DNA from: Allochromatium humboldtianum
GTDB lineage: Bacteria > Pseudomonadota > Gammaproteobacteria > Chromatiales > Chromatiaceae
Reading direction: 5' to 3'
Assembly (NCBI RefSeq): GCF_013385175.1
Contig: NZ_JABZEO010000004.1
Span: 310,001 to 374,000 of the forward strand
Length of the DNA stretch: 64,000 nt
Shown here: piece by piece, positions 32,827 to 41,389 of the stretch
How positions within the stretch are numbered: position 1 is the stretch's first letter
Layout of the letters: the number at the start of each line of letters is the position of its first letter
Made by a program: the position numbers and the translations under genes
Notes under the pieces: generated by a model
The model's database searches: none
Told to the model about the DNA's origin: nothing
Seen by the model: the letters and a program-made list of their open reading frames with translations, nothing else

Positions 32827-35800
32827 TCAACCCGTCGCGGTCCGAATCCACTCGACCCGCTTGTACATGACGCCATAGTAAACCACTGGGATCACGACCA
32901 GCGTCAAGAGTGTCGAGACGAACAGGCCGAACAAGAGCGATACCGCCAGCCCGGAGAAGATCGGATCGTCGAGGATGAACACGGCTCCGGCCATGGCCGC
33001 CACGGCCGTCAGGGTGATCGGCTTGGCGCGCACCACGGCCGAGTCGATCACGGCCTGCTCCAGGCTCATCCCGGCGCGCACCTGCTGGTTGATGAAATCC
33101 ACCAGCAGGATCGAGTTGCGCACGATGATCCCGGCGAGCGCGATCATGCCGATCATGGAGGTCGCCGTGAACTGCGCGCCCAGGATCGCGTGACCGGGCA
33201 GGATGCCGATCAGGGTCAGGGGGATCGGCGCCATGATCACCAACGGCACCAGATAGCTGCGGAACTGCGCCACCACCAGCAGATAGATCAGCACCAGTCC
33301 CACGCCATAGGCCGCGCCCATGTCGCGGAAGGTCTCATAGGTCACCTGCCATTCGCCGTCCCACTTGAGGCTGTAGTCGTAGGGGTTGGTCGGCGCCTGA
33401 CGGTACCACTGCTCCAGACCCAGCTCGTCGCTCAGGGTGGCGGCGATCTCGAACAGGCCATAGAGCGGGCTGTCGGTCTCGCCGGCCATGTCGCCGGTCA
33501 CATAGACCACGGGCAGCAGATCCTTGTGATGGATGCTGTGGGCGCGCGTGCCCTCGACCACCGAGACGATCTCGGACAGCGGCACCAGCCGGCCGGTCTC
33601 GGAACGCACGCGCAGGGCCAGCACCTGTTCCAGATCGGCCTTGTCGGCTTCGCTGTACTCGACCCGGATCGGCACGGCGTACTTGACGTTGGCCCCGTGC
33701 AGGAAGCTCATGTCCTCGCCGTCGAGCACCGTGGCCAGCGCGATCGAGACGCTCGACTGGGCCACGCCGAGCCGTGCGGCCTTGGCGCGGTCGACCACCA
33801 GGGTCAGCTTGCGTGAGGCGAACTCGACCGAGTCGTCGACATCGACGATGTCGGCTGTGCCCTCGAAGGCGGCTCGGACCTGACGCGCCATCGCGATCTG
33901 ACCATCGTAGTCCAGGCCATAGACCTCGGCGACCAAGGGCGAAAGCACCGGCGGGCCGGGCGGGATCTCGACCAGCTTGGCGTTGCCGTCATAGCGACGC
34001 GCGATCTCCTGCAAGGGGGCGCGCAGTTCCAGGGCGATGGCATGGCTCTTCTGGTCGCGATGATGGGCATCGACCAGATTGACCTGAATGTCGCCCAGAT
34101 GCGCGCCTTCGCGCAGATAGTACTGGCGCACCAGACCGTTGAAGTTGATCGGCGCGGCGGTGCCGGCATAGACCTGATAGTCGCTGACCTCGGGCACGGT
34201 CTCCAGATACTCACCCATCTCGCTCAGGACGCGCGCGGTCTGCTCCAGACTGGTCCCCTCCGGCATGTCGAGCACCACCTGGAACTCACTCTTGTTGTCG
34301 AAGGGGAGCATCTTGAGCACCACGGTGCGGTTGACCGCGAGCCAGATCGAACCGGCGATCAGCAGCAGGATGGCGCCGAGCAGCAGCCAGCGGTTGAGAT
34401 GTCCGCGCCGACCGATCAGAAAAGGGCCGATCAGGCGCTGGAAGACGGCGTTCAGCCGCCGCTGCGAACCCGCGTCATGGCCCTCCCCGGCTCCAGCCGG
34501 TGCATGGGCATGCGCCAGATGATGACGCCCGAGCATCCGGTTGGTCATCCAGGGCGTGAAGACGAAGGCCACCACCAGCGAAATCAGCATCCCCATCGAG
34601 GCATTGATCGGGATCGGACTCATGTACGGTCCCATCAGCCCGCTGACGAAGGCCATCGGCAGCAGCGCGGCGATGACGGTGAAGGTGGCCAGGATGGTCG
34701 GCCCGCCGACCTCGTCGACCGCGCGCGGCATCAGATCGAGCAGCGAGTCGCGGCTGATGGCCATGTGACGATGGATGTTCTCGACCACCACGATGGCATC
34801 GTCGACCAGGATGCCGATCGAGAAGATGAGCGCGAACAGCGACACCCGGTTGAGTGTGAAGCCCCAGGCCCAGGAGGCGAAGAGCGTCAGCGCCAGGGTC
34901 ACGATCACGGCCGCGCCGACGATGATGGCCTCGCGCCAGCCGATGGCGAACAACACCAGCAGCACTACGGACGCGGTGGCGAAACTGAGCTTGCTAATGA
35001 GTTTCTTGGCCTTGGCGTCGGCGGTGGCGCCATAGTCGCGGGTGATGGTGACTTCGACGCCCTCGGGGATGAACAGCCCCTTGAGCTGCTCGAAACGCTC
35101 GATCACATCGGTCGCCACCTCGACGGCATTGACGCCCGCCTGCTTGGCCACGGCGATGGTCACGGCTGGACGGGTCCAGCCGGCGGTGACGCCCGACTGT
35201 TCGCCCCCCGGGCCGGCCCCCATGAGGACATAGCTGTCCGGCTGTTCGGGACCGCGTTCGAGTGTGGCGACATCGCGCAGATAGACCGGACGCCCCTCAT
35301 GCACTCCGACCACAAGCTCGCCGATCGCCTCGACCGAGGTCAGGAAGGTGCCGGCCTGGACCAGGATCTCCTGGTTGTCGGCGGTGACGCTCAGATCGTC
35401 GGCGATGCGGTTGCCGGCCTGGAGCGCACGGCGCAGTCCATCGAGATCCAGCCCATAACCGGCGAGTTGCTCGGGCTGGAGCTGGACGCGCACCAGTTGC
35501 GCCGGCGCGCCGAGCGTATAGACATCGCGCGTGCCGGGAACACGCTTGATCTCCTGCTCCAGCGCATGGGCGACCTGACCGAGTTCGTAAGCGCCGACCG
35601 CGTTGTCCTCAGACCAGAGCGTCGCCGTCAGGATGGGCACATCGTCGATGCCCATGGGTTTGACGATCGGCGTGCCCACGCCCAGGTTCGGCGGCAGCCA
35701 GTCCTGATTGGACATGACCTTGCTGAAGAGGCGAACGACGGCCTCGGTGTTGTCCTCGCCGACCTTGTACTGGACCGTGACCACGGCCAGACCCGGACGC

Positions 35801-36087
35801 GAGACCGAATAGACGTGCTCGACGCCCTTGATCTCGGAGAAGACCTGCTCGGCCGGACCGGCCACCAGATGTTCGATCTCGGTGGCCGAGGCGCCGGGAA
35901 AGGGAATGAAGACATCGGCGAAGGTGACATCGATCTGCGGCTCTTCCTCGCGCGGCGTCACCAGCACCGCGAACAGCCCCAGCAGCAGCCCAAGCAGCGC
36001 CAGCAGCGGCGTGATCTCGGTGGCCTGAAAACGGGCGGCGATCCGGCCCGAGAGGCCCAGTCGTTCGGTCGCGGCCGGCTCAGTCAT
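32827..36087 (-). CDS. RND efflux pump inner-membrane transporter (AcrB/HAE family)
   Basis: A 1,086-residue transporter with the RND layout of twelve membrane helices and two large periplasmic loops (after TM1 and TM7). The N-terminus VTPREEEPQIDVTFADVFIPFPGAS belongs to the AcrB-type pumps that carry a PREEEP motif. Membrane block LFALIFSIGILVDDAIVVVENIHRH holds the proton-relay aspartates; the C-terminal half repeats it in MIGMIALAGIIVRNSILLVDF. It overlaps the adaptor gene by eight bases. No outer-membrane factor is next to it, so it would use an unlinked TolC-like channel. The substrate is unknown. Confidence 0.93.
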   Translation of the reverse strand: MTEPAATERLGLSGRIAARFQATEITPLLALLGLLLGLFAVLVTPREEEPQIDVTFADVFIPFPGASATEIEHLVAGPAEQVFSEIKGVEHVYSVSRPGLAVVTVQYKVGEDNTEAVVRLFSKVMSNQDWLPPNLGVGTPIVKPMGIDDVPILTATLWSEDNAVGAYELGQVAHALEQEIKRVPGTRDVYTLGAPAQLVRVQLQPEQLAGYGLDLDGLRRALQAGNRIADDLSVTADNQEILVQAGTFLTSVEAIGELVVGVHEGRPVYLRDVATLERGPEQPDSYVLMGAGPGGEQSGVTAGWTRPAVTIAVAKQAGVNAVEVATDVIERFEQLKGLFIPEGVEVTITRDYGATADAKAKKLISKLSFATASVVLLVLFAIGWREAIIVGAAVIVTLALTLFASWAWGFTLNRVSLFALIFSIGILVDDAIVVVENIHRHMAISRDSLLDLMPRAVDEVGGPTILATFTVIAALLPMAFVSGLMGPYMSPIPINASMGMLISLVVAFVFTPWMTNRMLGRHHLAHAHAPAGAGEGHDAGSQRRLNAVFQRLIGPFLIGRRGHLNRWLLLGAILLLIAGSIWLAVNRTVVLKMLPFDNKSEFQVVLDMPEGTSLEQTARVLSEMGEYLETVPEVSDYQVYAGTAAPINFNGLVRQYYLREGAHLGDIQVNLVDAHHRDQKSHAIALELRAPLQEIARRYDGNAKLVEIPPGPPVLSPLVAEVYGLDYDGQIAMARQVRAAFEGTADIVDVDDSVEFASRKLTLVVDRAKAARLGVAQSSVSIALATVLDGEDMSFLHGANVKYAVPIRVEYSEADKADLEQVLALRVRSETGRLVPLSEIVSVVEGTRAHSIHHKDLLPVVYVTGDMAGETDSPLYGLFEIAATLSDELGLEQWYRQAPTNPYDYSLKWDGEWQVTYETFRDMGAAYGVGLVLIYLLVVAQFRSYLVPLVIMAPIPLTLIGILPGHAILGAQFTATSMIGMIALAGIIVRNSILLVDFINQQVRAGMSLEQAVIDSAVVRAKPITLTAVAAMAGAVFILDDPIFSGLAVSLLFGLFVSTLLTLVVIPVVYYGVMYKRVEWIRTATG

Positions 36088-37183
36088 GGCGTTGATCCTC
36101 GCCCTTGACATGACGCACCGGCGTCTGGGCCTTGAGCTGCGCCCCGGCGGCGATCGGATCGAGCGCCACAGATTCGCCCTCACTCAGGCCGGCCAGCACC
36201 ACATAGGCGTCATCGAGCGCCCGGCCGAGCCGGATCTGGCGGAAGTGGATGTGATCGCCCTCCCCGACCACATAGATCCCCGTGACCTCGGAACGCTGAA
36301 CCACGGCCGACTTGGGCACCGTGAGTTCGGACTTCTCACCGACCACGAAGCTGGTCTTGACGTACATGCCGGGAAAGAGCGCCCGGTCGCTGGCCCCGGC
36401 GCTCGGCGGCAGCTCGACGCGCACTTTGAAGGTATTGGAGCCGTGATCGGCGAAGGGAAAGATGGTCAACCGGCCGGATTCGACGCGCGTCCCGTCAGGC
36501 AGATAGACCCAGGCGCGGCGTGAGGCATCCGTATCGCCGCGCACGGCTGGAATCACACTCTGAGGCACGTCGACCGCCACCCGCAGCGCATCGAGGGAGA
36601 TCCCGCTCATGATCGGCGTGCCCGGACTGACGATCTCGCCGCGTTCGACATGGCGCTGGATGACGATGCCTGAATAGGGAGCGCGGACCTCGGTATGGGC
36701 CAGTTGCTCCTGAGCGGCTTGCAGACGTGCCGTGGCCGCTTCCAGCTCGGCCTTGGCGCTGTCGAGATCGGCGCGCGCCTTGTCCATGGCCGACTCCGAG
36801 ACGTTCTTCTGGCGATAGAGGTCCGCGACCCGGTCGTGTTCGTCCTGGGTCTGGCGCAGACGGGCGCTGGCGGCCTTGAGATCCGCCGCCGCCTGACTGA
36901 CACGGGCGCGATGCTCGGTGTCCTTGATCCGTGCCAGCAACGCGCCCTTCTCCACGAAGTCATCGACATCGTAGAGGATATCCTGGATCTGGCCCTGGGT
37001 CTGAGCTGAGACAGTGCTGCGGTTGACGGCCTCGATGATGCCGTCGAGCCGGTACTCGCGCGGCAGCGTGCGGAACTCGGCCGGCGCCGTGGTCAGCGGC
37101 GGCGAATTGGCCTGATCCGCGAATGCGGATGTCGGCGCCAGGACGAAGCAGGCCAACAGCAGAGTCGGTCTCATCGAACGCAT
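36080..37183 (-). CDS. RND efflux periplasmic adaptor (membrane fusion protein)
   Basis: A 367-residue secreted adaptor: a signal peptide (cut near AFA), a lipoyl half (VNRSTVSAQTQGQIQDILY), a long coiled-coil hairpin at residues ~95-170 (alternating Ala/Leu/Arg heptads), the second lipoyl half (TEVRAPYSGIVIQRHVERGEIV) and a beta-barrel domain. It links the RND pump to an outer channel. GGAG lies eight bases before ATG 37183; an alternative GTG three codons upstream overlaps this ribosome site and is less likely. Confidence 0.92.
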   Translation of the reverse strand: MRSMRPTLLLACFVLAPTSAFADQANSPPLTTAPAEFRTLPREYRLDGIIEAVNRSTVSAQTQGQIQDILYDVDDFVEKGALLARIKDTEHRARVSQAAADLKAASARLRQTQDEHDRVADLYRQKNVSESAMDKARADLDSAKAELEAATARLQAAQEQLAHTEVRAPYSGIVIQRHVERGEIVSPGTPIMSGISLDALRVAVDVPQSVIPAVRGDTDASRRAWVYLPDGTRVESGRLTIFPFADHGSNTFKVRVELPPSAGASDRALFPGMYVKTSFVVGEKSELTVPKSAVVQRSEVTGIYVVGEGDHIHFRQIRLGRALDDAYVVLAGLSEGESVALDPIAAGAQLKAQTPVRHVKGEDQRHD

Positions 37184-37198
37184 TTCGATCACTCCATT

Positions 37199-37216
37199 TA
37201 TTAGATTTTTCTAATA
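37199..37216. promoter_or_regulatory. Palindromic operator candidate upstream of RND pump
   Basis: TATTAGA-TTTT-TCTAATA is a perfect seven-base-arm inverted repeat, just before the adaptor start and between it and the divergent acyl-CoA ligase. It sits in a short AT-rich patch within GC-rich sequence. It looks like the site of a winged-helix or TetR-type repressor; no such regulator gene lies nearby. Indexing here could be off by one base. Confidence 0.55.
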
Positions 37217-37354
37217 TTGCGTGGTTGGCCGTCTTTTCAATGCCAGTATTGCACGCTTACCGCGAACCAGGGGCTGGGGCGTGGTTCGCGTTGCACCGGA
37301 CGCGGGTTTGCGGTTCAAATTGGAGCCTTTTTAACCCGTGATGAGGATAGCCCA

Positions 37355-39172
37355 GTGAAGCCAGGATCCGAGGATCTGATTCCAATCGATCATGTCAAGA
37401 CGCTCGATGGGCTATTCCTGCAACGCATCAAGCGCTCACCCGAGCGTCTGGCCTATCGCTATTTCGAGCGCGATCAGGGCTGGCGCGCGTTGACCTGGCG
37501 CGAGATGGGCGACTCGGTGGCACGCTGGCGTCAGGCGCTCGCTGGAGAGTCCCTGGAGACCGGCGATCGGGTGGCGATGCTGCTGCGCAACGGCCCGGAG
37601 TGGATCATGTTCGATCAGGCCGCCTTCGCGCTGGGTCTGGTCACGGTCCCGCTCTATACCGACGATCGCGCCGACAACGCCGCCTACATCCTCGAGGACG
37701 CGGCGGTCAAGGTCCTGCTGATCCAGGACGTGGGACGCTGGAAGCGGTTGGCCGAGGCCATCGGCGACTCACCCTGGCCCCAACGGGTGATCATCCTCGA
37801 ATCGAGTCCGGCCGCCCATGCGCTGGCCGCGCGTGACAGTCGCGTGCGGGTCGCCGAGTCCTGGCTGCCGGACAGCGCCCCTTCCCTGCCCCAGCGCAAC
37901 GGCGAGCCGCACGATCTGGCGACCATCGTCTATACCTCCGGCACCACGGGGCGACCCAAGGGCGTGATGCTCAGTCATCACAACATCCTGAGTAACGCCC
38001 ACGCTGTGCTCACGCTCATCGACGTCTATGGCGAGGATCTATTTCTCTCCTTCCTGCCGCTGTCGCACATGCTCGAACGCACCGGCGGCTATTATCTGCC
38101 AATGATGGCGGGATCGACCGTGGCCTATGCACGCTCGGTGGCGCAACTGGCCGAGGATCTGCAAACCATCCGCCCGACAGTCATCATCGCCGTGCCGCGC
38201 GTCTTCGAGCGTGTCTACGGGCGGATCACCGATCAGCTCCAGACCCGGCCGGCTCCGGTGTGCTGGCTGTTCCATCTGGCGGTCGCGACCGGCTGGCGCA
38301 CCTTTCTGCGCGAGCAGGGACGCGCCGGCTGGCATCCAAGCCTGCTGCTGTGGCCCTTCCTCAAGCGCAAGGTCGGCGAACCCGTGCTCCAGAAACTCGG
38401 CGGCCGGTTGCGAGTGGCCGTCAGTGGCGGCGCGGCCCTGCCGACCGGCGTGGCGCGCACCTTCATCGGTCTGGGGCTGCCGCTGATCCAGGGCTATGGG
38501 CTGACCGAGACCAGTCCGGTGGTCAGCTTCAATCCGCTCGACGACAACATCCCCGAGAGCGTCGGGATACCGATCCGGGGCATCCAGGTGCGCGTCGGCG
38601 ACAACGACGAATTGCTCATCAAGGGCGAGAACGTGATGCAGGGCTACTGGAACAACCATGCCGCCACGTCCAAGGTCTTGAATCACGACGGCTGGTTGCA
38701 TACGGGCGATCAGGCGCGCATCCAGGATGGTCACATCTTCATCACCGGGCGCATCAAGGACATCCTGGTGCTCTCCAACGGCGAGAAGGTGCCGCCGGCC
38801 GATCTCGAGATGGCCATCGGGCTGGATCCGCTGTTCGACCAGGTCATGGTCGTGGGCGAGGGGCATTCCTATCTCAGCGCCATCCTGGTGCTCAATGCCG
38901 ATCTCTGGCCGGGCATTGCCCACGAGCATGGACTCGATCCCAATCTGGTGGAGAGTCTGCACGATGTCCACCTGCACAAGAACGTCATCAAGCGTCTGCG
39001 CCTGGCGTTGAGCGACTTCCCCGGCTATGCCAAGATCCGGCGCGTCACCCTGACCCTGGAGCCCTGGTCGATCGAGAATGGCCTGTTGACGCCAACCCTG
39101 AAGATCAAGCGCAATCGGATCATCGAGCACCATGCCGCCGCCATCCAGTCCATGTATGGCGGTGACGGTTGA
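37355..39172 (+). CDS. Long-chain fatty-acid-CoA ligase-like AMP-binding protein
   Basis: A 605-residue ANL-superfamily enzyme. A3 motif: YTSGTTGRPKGVMLSHHN; A5-like: GLTETSPVVSFN; A7: LHTGDQARIQDGHIFITGR; A8: KDILVLSNGEKVPPADLE. It activates a carboxylic acid as an acyl-AMP and transfers it to CoA. The order and spacing match FAA/FadD-like long-chain ligases (Mycobacterium FadD15 type). The start chosen is GTG 37355 with AGGA seven bases upstream; a longer frame from 37217 lies over the divergent promoter region and has no family match in its first 46 residues. tRNA-Gly follows after 44 bases. Confidence 0.92.
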   Translation: MKPGSEDLIPIDHVKTLDGLFLQRIKRSPERLAYRYFERDQGWRALTWREMGDSVARWRQALAGESLETGDRVAMLLRNGPEWIMFDQAAFALGLVTVPLYTDDRADNAAYILEDAAVKVLLIQDVGRWKRLAEAIGDSPWPQRVIILESSPAAHALAARDSRVRVAESWLPDSAPSLPQRNGEPHDLATIVYTSGTTGRPKGVMLSHHNILSNAHAVLTLIDVYGEDLFLSFLPLSHMLERTGGYYLPMMAGSTVAYARSVAQLAEDLQTIRPTVIIAVPRVFERVYGRITDQLQTRPAPVCWLFHLAVATGWRTFLREQGRAGWHPSLLLWPFLKRKVGEPVLQKLGGRLRVAVSGGAALPTGVARTFIGLGLPLIQGYGLTETSPVVSFNPLDDNIPESVGIPIRGIQVRVGDNDELLIKGENVMQGYWNNHAATSKVLNHDGWLHTGDQARIQDGHIFITGRIKDILVLSNGEKVPPADLEMAIGLDPLFDQVMVVGEGHSYLSAILVLNADLWPGIAHEHGLDPNLVESLHDVHLHKNVIKRLRLALSDFPGYAKIRRVTLTLEPWSIENGLLTPTLKIKRNRIIEHHAAAIQSMYGGDG

Positions 39173-39216
39173 GGCTTGCCAACAGGATGGCGCGGCCCTA
39201 AACTAGCCGGCCTGTC

Positions 39217-39290
39217 GCGGGTGTAGTTCAATGGTAGAACAGGAGCTTCCCAAGCTTCTAACGTGGGTTCGATTCCCATCACCCGCTCCA
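39217..39290 (+). tRNA. tRNA-Gly (anticodon CCC)
   Basis: The 74-base sequence folds as a cloverleaf: acceptor GCGGGTG/CACCCGC, D-arm around TAGTTCAATGGTAGAA, anticodon arm GGAGC-TTCCCAA-GCTTC with CCC at the centre, T-arm GTGGG-TTCGATT-CCCAT, then T and an encoded CCA. The 3' half is the likely integration target of the conjugative element that begins just after it. Confidence 0.97.
39273..39290 (+). other. Candidate attL core in the 3' end of tRNA-Gly
   Basis: The last 18 bases of the tRNA (TTCCCATCACCCGCTCCA) are the expected crossover copy, because ICEclc-type elements use the 3' end of tRNA-Gly. The matching attR copy lies beyond the window, so this is inferred from position and the adjacent integrase. 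Confidence 0.55.
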
Positions 39291-39307
39291 ATTCAGCTTC
39301 CATGGAA

Positions 39308-39387
39308 ATCCACCGAGTTCCATAAGCCGTTGTCAGAAAAGAGTATTTCGCCAGACAACGATCCAGTGATATCCACCGAAATCCACC
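39308..39387 (+). repeat. Three direct ATCCACC repeats between tRNA and integrase
   Basis: ATCCACC occurs at 39308-39314, 39371-39377 and 39381-39387, twice extended to ATCCACCGA. The spacing and location between attL and int suggest arm-type integrase or excisionase sites. This is inference; no palindromic core type site was seen. Confidence 0.4.
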
Positions 39388-39513
39388 CGCTGCTGGACTG
39401 ATTTAGTCCATCCGGTAGTCCATCAAAGCGGTCGGGTTCGAGTCCGGATTGTTCCTGGGGTTGAGCGGGCCATGGGATGAGCATCTGACTCCTGACTCTG
39501 TTCAGGAGCAGAC

Positions 39514-41355
39514 ATGGCACTTACCGACATGACGGTCCTGCAGGCCAAGGCCACCGGCAAGGACTACACCCTCGGCGATATCGACGGGCTCTCCCTCGGC
39601 GTGAGCGCGCAGGGAGGGAAATCCTGGCACTTCCGCTACACGTGGCTTGGCAAGCAGAAACGGATGTCCCTGGGAACCTACCCGGAGATCAGCCTGCGCG
39701 ATGCCCGCGCCAGACGTGACGAGGCCCGCGCGCTGCTGGCCAAGGGCATCAACCCCCGGCTCCATCGCGAGAAGGAACGCCAGGCCATCTCCCTGGCCGC
39801 CGAGCACACTTTCCAGGCGGTCTACGAGAAGTGGCTCGCGCACCGCTCGCTCAAGCTCAAGGAAGGCCGGCAGAGCACGCTGGTTCAGATTCGGCGCGCC
39901 TTCGACAAGGACGTCCTGCCCGCGTTGCGCAAGCGGTCGATCTACGAGATCAACCGCGCCGACCTGCTTGAGGTCGTCGGCCGCATCGAGCGGCGCAAGG
40001 CGCTGTCGGTGGCCGAGAAGGTGAGGACCTGGTTCAACCAGCTCTTCCGCTACGCCTTGGTGATCGTGCCGGGACTGGAGCGAAACCCGGCCTCCGACCT
40101 CGATGTCGTCGCATTGCCCCAGCCGCCCGTGCGCCACAACCCGTTCCTGCGCATGGAGGAACTGCCCGCTTTCCTGCGAACCTTGCGCAAGTACCCCGGC
40201 AGACAGCAAACCCAGCTCGGGATTCGACTCCTGTTGCTGACGGGAGAACTCCGCCGTGCGGAGCCGGGGCAGTTCCTTCTGGACGATGGCCTGTGGATCA
40301 TCGAGCCGGAGAACGTGAAGCAGTTGAAGACCCAGATGATCAAGGCGGGGAAGAACCCTGCGGACATCCCTCCCTACATCGTGCCGCTGTCCGTTCAGGC
40401 CATCGAAGTCGTCAGGTTCATGCTGGACCGCTTCAAGCCGGCCCAACGCTATCTGTTCGCCCACGCCAGCGACCTCAATGAGCGCATCAGCGAGAACACC
40501 ATCAATGGGGCGCTCAAGCGTCTGGGTTACGAGTCGCAACTGACCGGCCACGGCATCCGCGGAACGATTTCGACGGCGCTCAACGAGATCGGCTACCCGA
40601 AGGTTTGGATCGAGGCGCAACTGTCCCACGCCGACCGGGACAAGGTGAGCGCGGCCTACAACCACGCCGAGTACGTGGAGCAGCGACGCCGCATGATGCA
40701 GGACTGGGCCGATCGGCTCGACCTGTTCGAACAAGGCCAGGTCGAAGCCGCCAGCGCCCACCTGACCGTCCACCTGGAAGGCGTAACCGGCGCCGCGGAG
40801 GATCGGAACGCCGGAACGCCTCCGGGGGAAGCGGCGGCCCCGATTCTGCTGGTGGCAAAGCCGCGGGAAGGCATGTGTCTGTCAACGATCCCGGTACAGC
40901 GACTGTCGGCCGTTCGGGCGCCCCGATCCGAGGAGCCCGCCCTGTCGAACATCCAGCGCGAACGGATGCTGCTGCTCGATATCCTGGAGGCGCCCCACAA
41001 CCTCTCCGTCGCCGAATACGCCAAGCTCGCCGGCAAGTCCCGCCGCTGGATCACTTACGAAATCCAGGCGGGCAACCTCCTGTCGATCAGCCTGGACAAC
41101 CGGGGACAGCGCGTACCGGATTGGCAACTCGATCCCCTCAAGCGCCGGCTGGTCCAGACCATCCTCAGGCAGATGCCCCCGGGAGTGGATACGTGGCACA
41201 TCTACCACGCGCTCACGCGGCCGAGCGGACTGTTCCAGGGGCAGTCCCCGATCGAAGCGGTGACGCCGGAGAACCTGCACGTCGCCGTACATCTGGTATG
41301 CGGTGCAGTGGGCGAGAAGGTGATGCAGCGCGAGGGTCTTGGCATGCGAGCCTGA
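39514..41355 (+). CDS. int: Tyrosine integrase of the ICE, with C-terminal extension
   Basis: A 613-residue phage-type integrase. Residues 1-90 form a DUF4102-like arm-binding domain (LTDMTVLQAKATGKDYTL, LSLGTYPEISLRDARARRDEAR), then a core-binding region to ~205 and a catalytic domain with Arg in TGELRRAEPGQF, His-x-x-Arg in GHGIRGTIS, His in QLSHADRD and Tyr in AYNHAEYVEQRR. Beyond residue ~420 there is an extension of nearly 200 residues holding a helix-turn-helix-like LSVAEYAKLAGKSRRWIT and a C-terminal part resembling MbcA/ParS antitoxin folds (GQSPIEAVTPENL). Integrases of ICEclc elements are similarly long. AGGAGCAGAC precedes the ATG. Confidence 0.94.
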   Translation: MALTDMTVLQAKATGKDYTLGDIDGLSLGVSAQGGKSWHFRYTWLGKQKRMSLGTYPEISLRDARARRDEARALLAKGINPRLHREKERQAISLAAEHTFQAVYEKWLAHRSLKLKEGRQSTLVQIRRAFDKDVLPALRKRSIYEINRADLLEVVGRIERRKALSVAEKVRTWFNQLFRYALVIVPGLERNPASDLDVVALPQPPVRHNPFLRMEELPAFLRTLRKYPGRQQTQLGIRLLLLTGELRRAEPGQFLLDDGLWIIEPENVKQLKTQMIKAGKNPADIPPYIVPLSVQAIEVVRFMLDRFKPAQRYLFAHASDLNERISENTINGALKRLGYESQLTGHGIRGTISTALNEIGYPKVWIEAQLSHADRDKVSAAYNHAEYVEQRRRMMQDWADRLDLFEQGQVEAASAHLTVHLEGVTGAAEDRNAGTPPGEAAAPILLVAKPREGMCLSTIPVQRLSAVRAPRSEEPALSNIQRERMLLLDILEAPHNLSVAEYAKLAGKSRRWITYEIQAGNLLSISLDNRGQRVPDWQLDPLKRRLVQTILRQMPPGVDTWHIYHALTRPSGLFQGQSPIEAVTPENLHVAVHLVCGAVGEKVMQREGLGMRA

Positions 41356-41389
41356 AGTGCCCCAACGGCAGGTCGCCGACATGAGGGTT

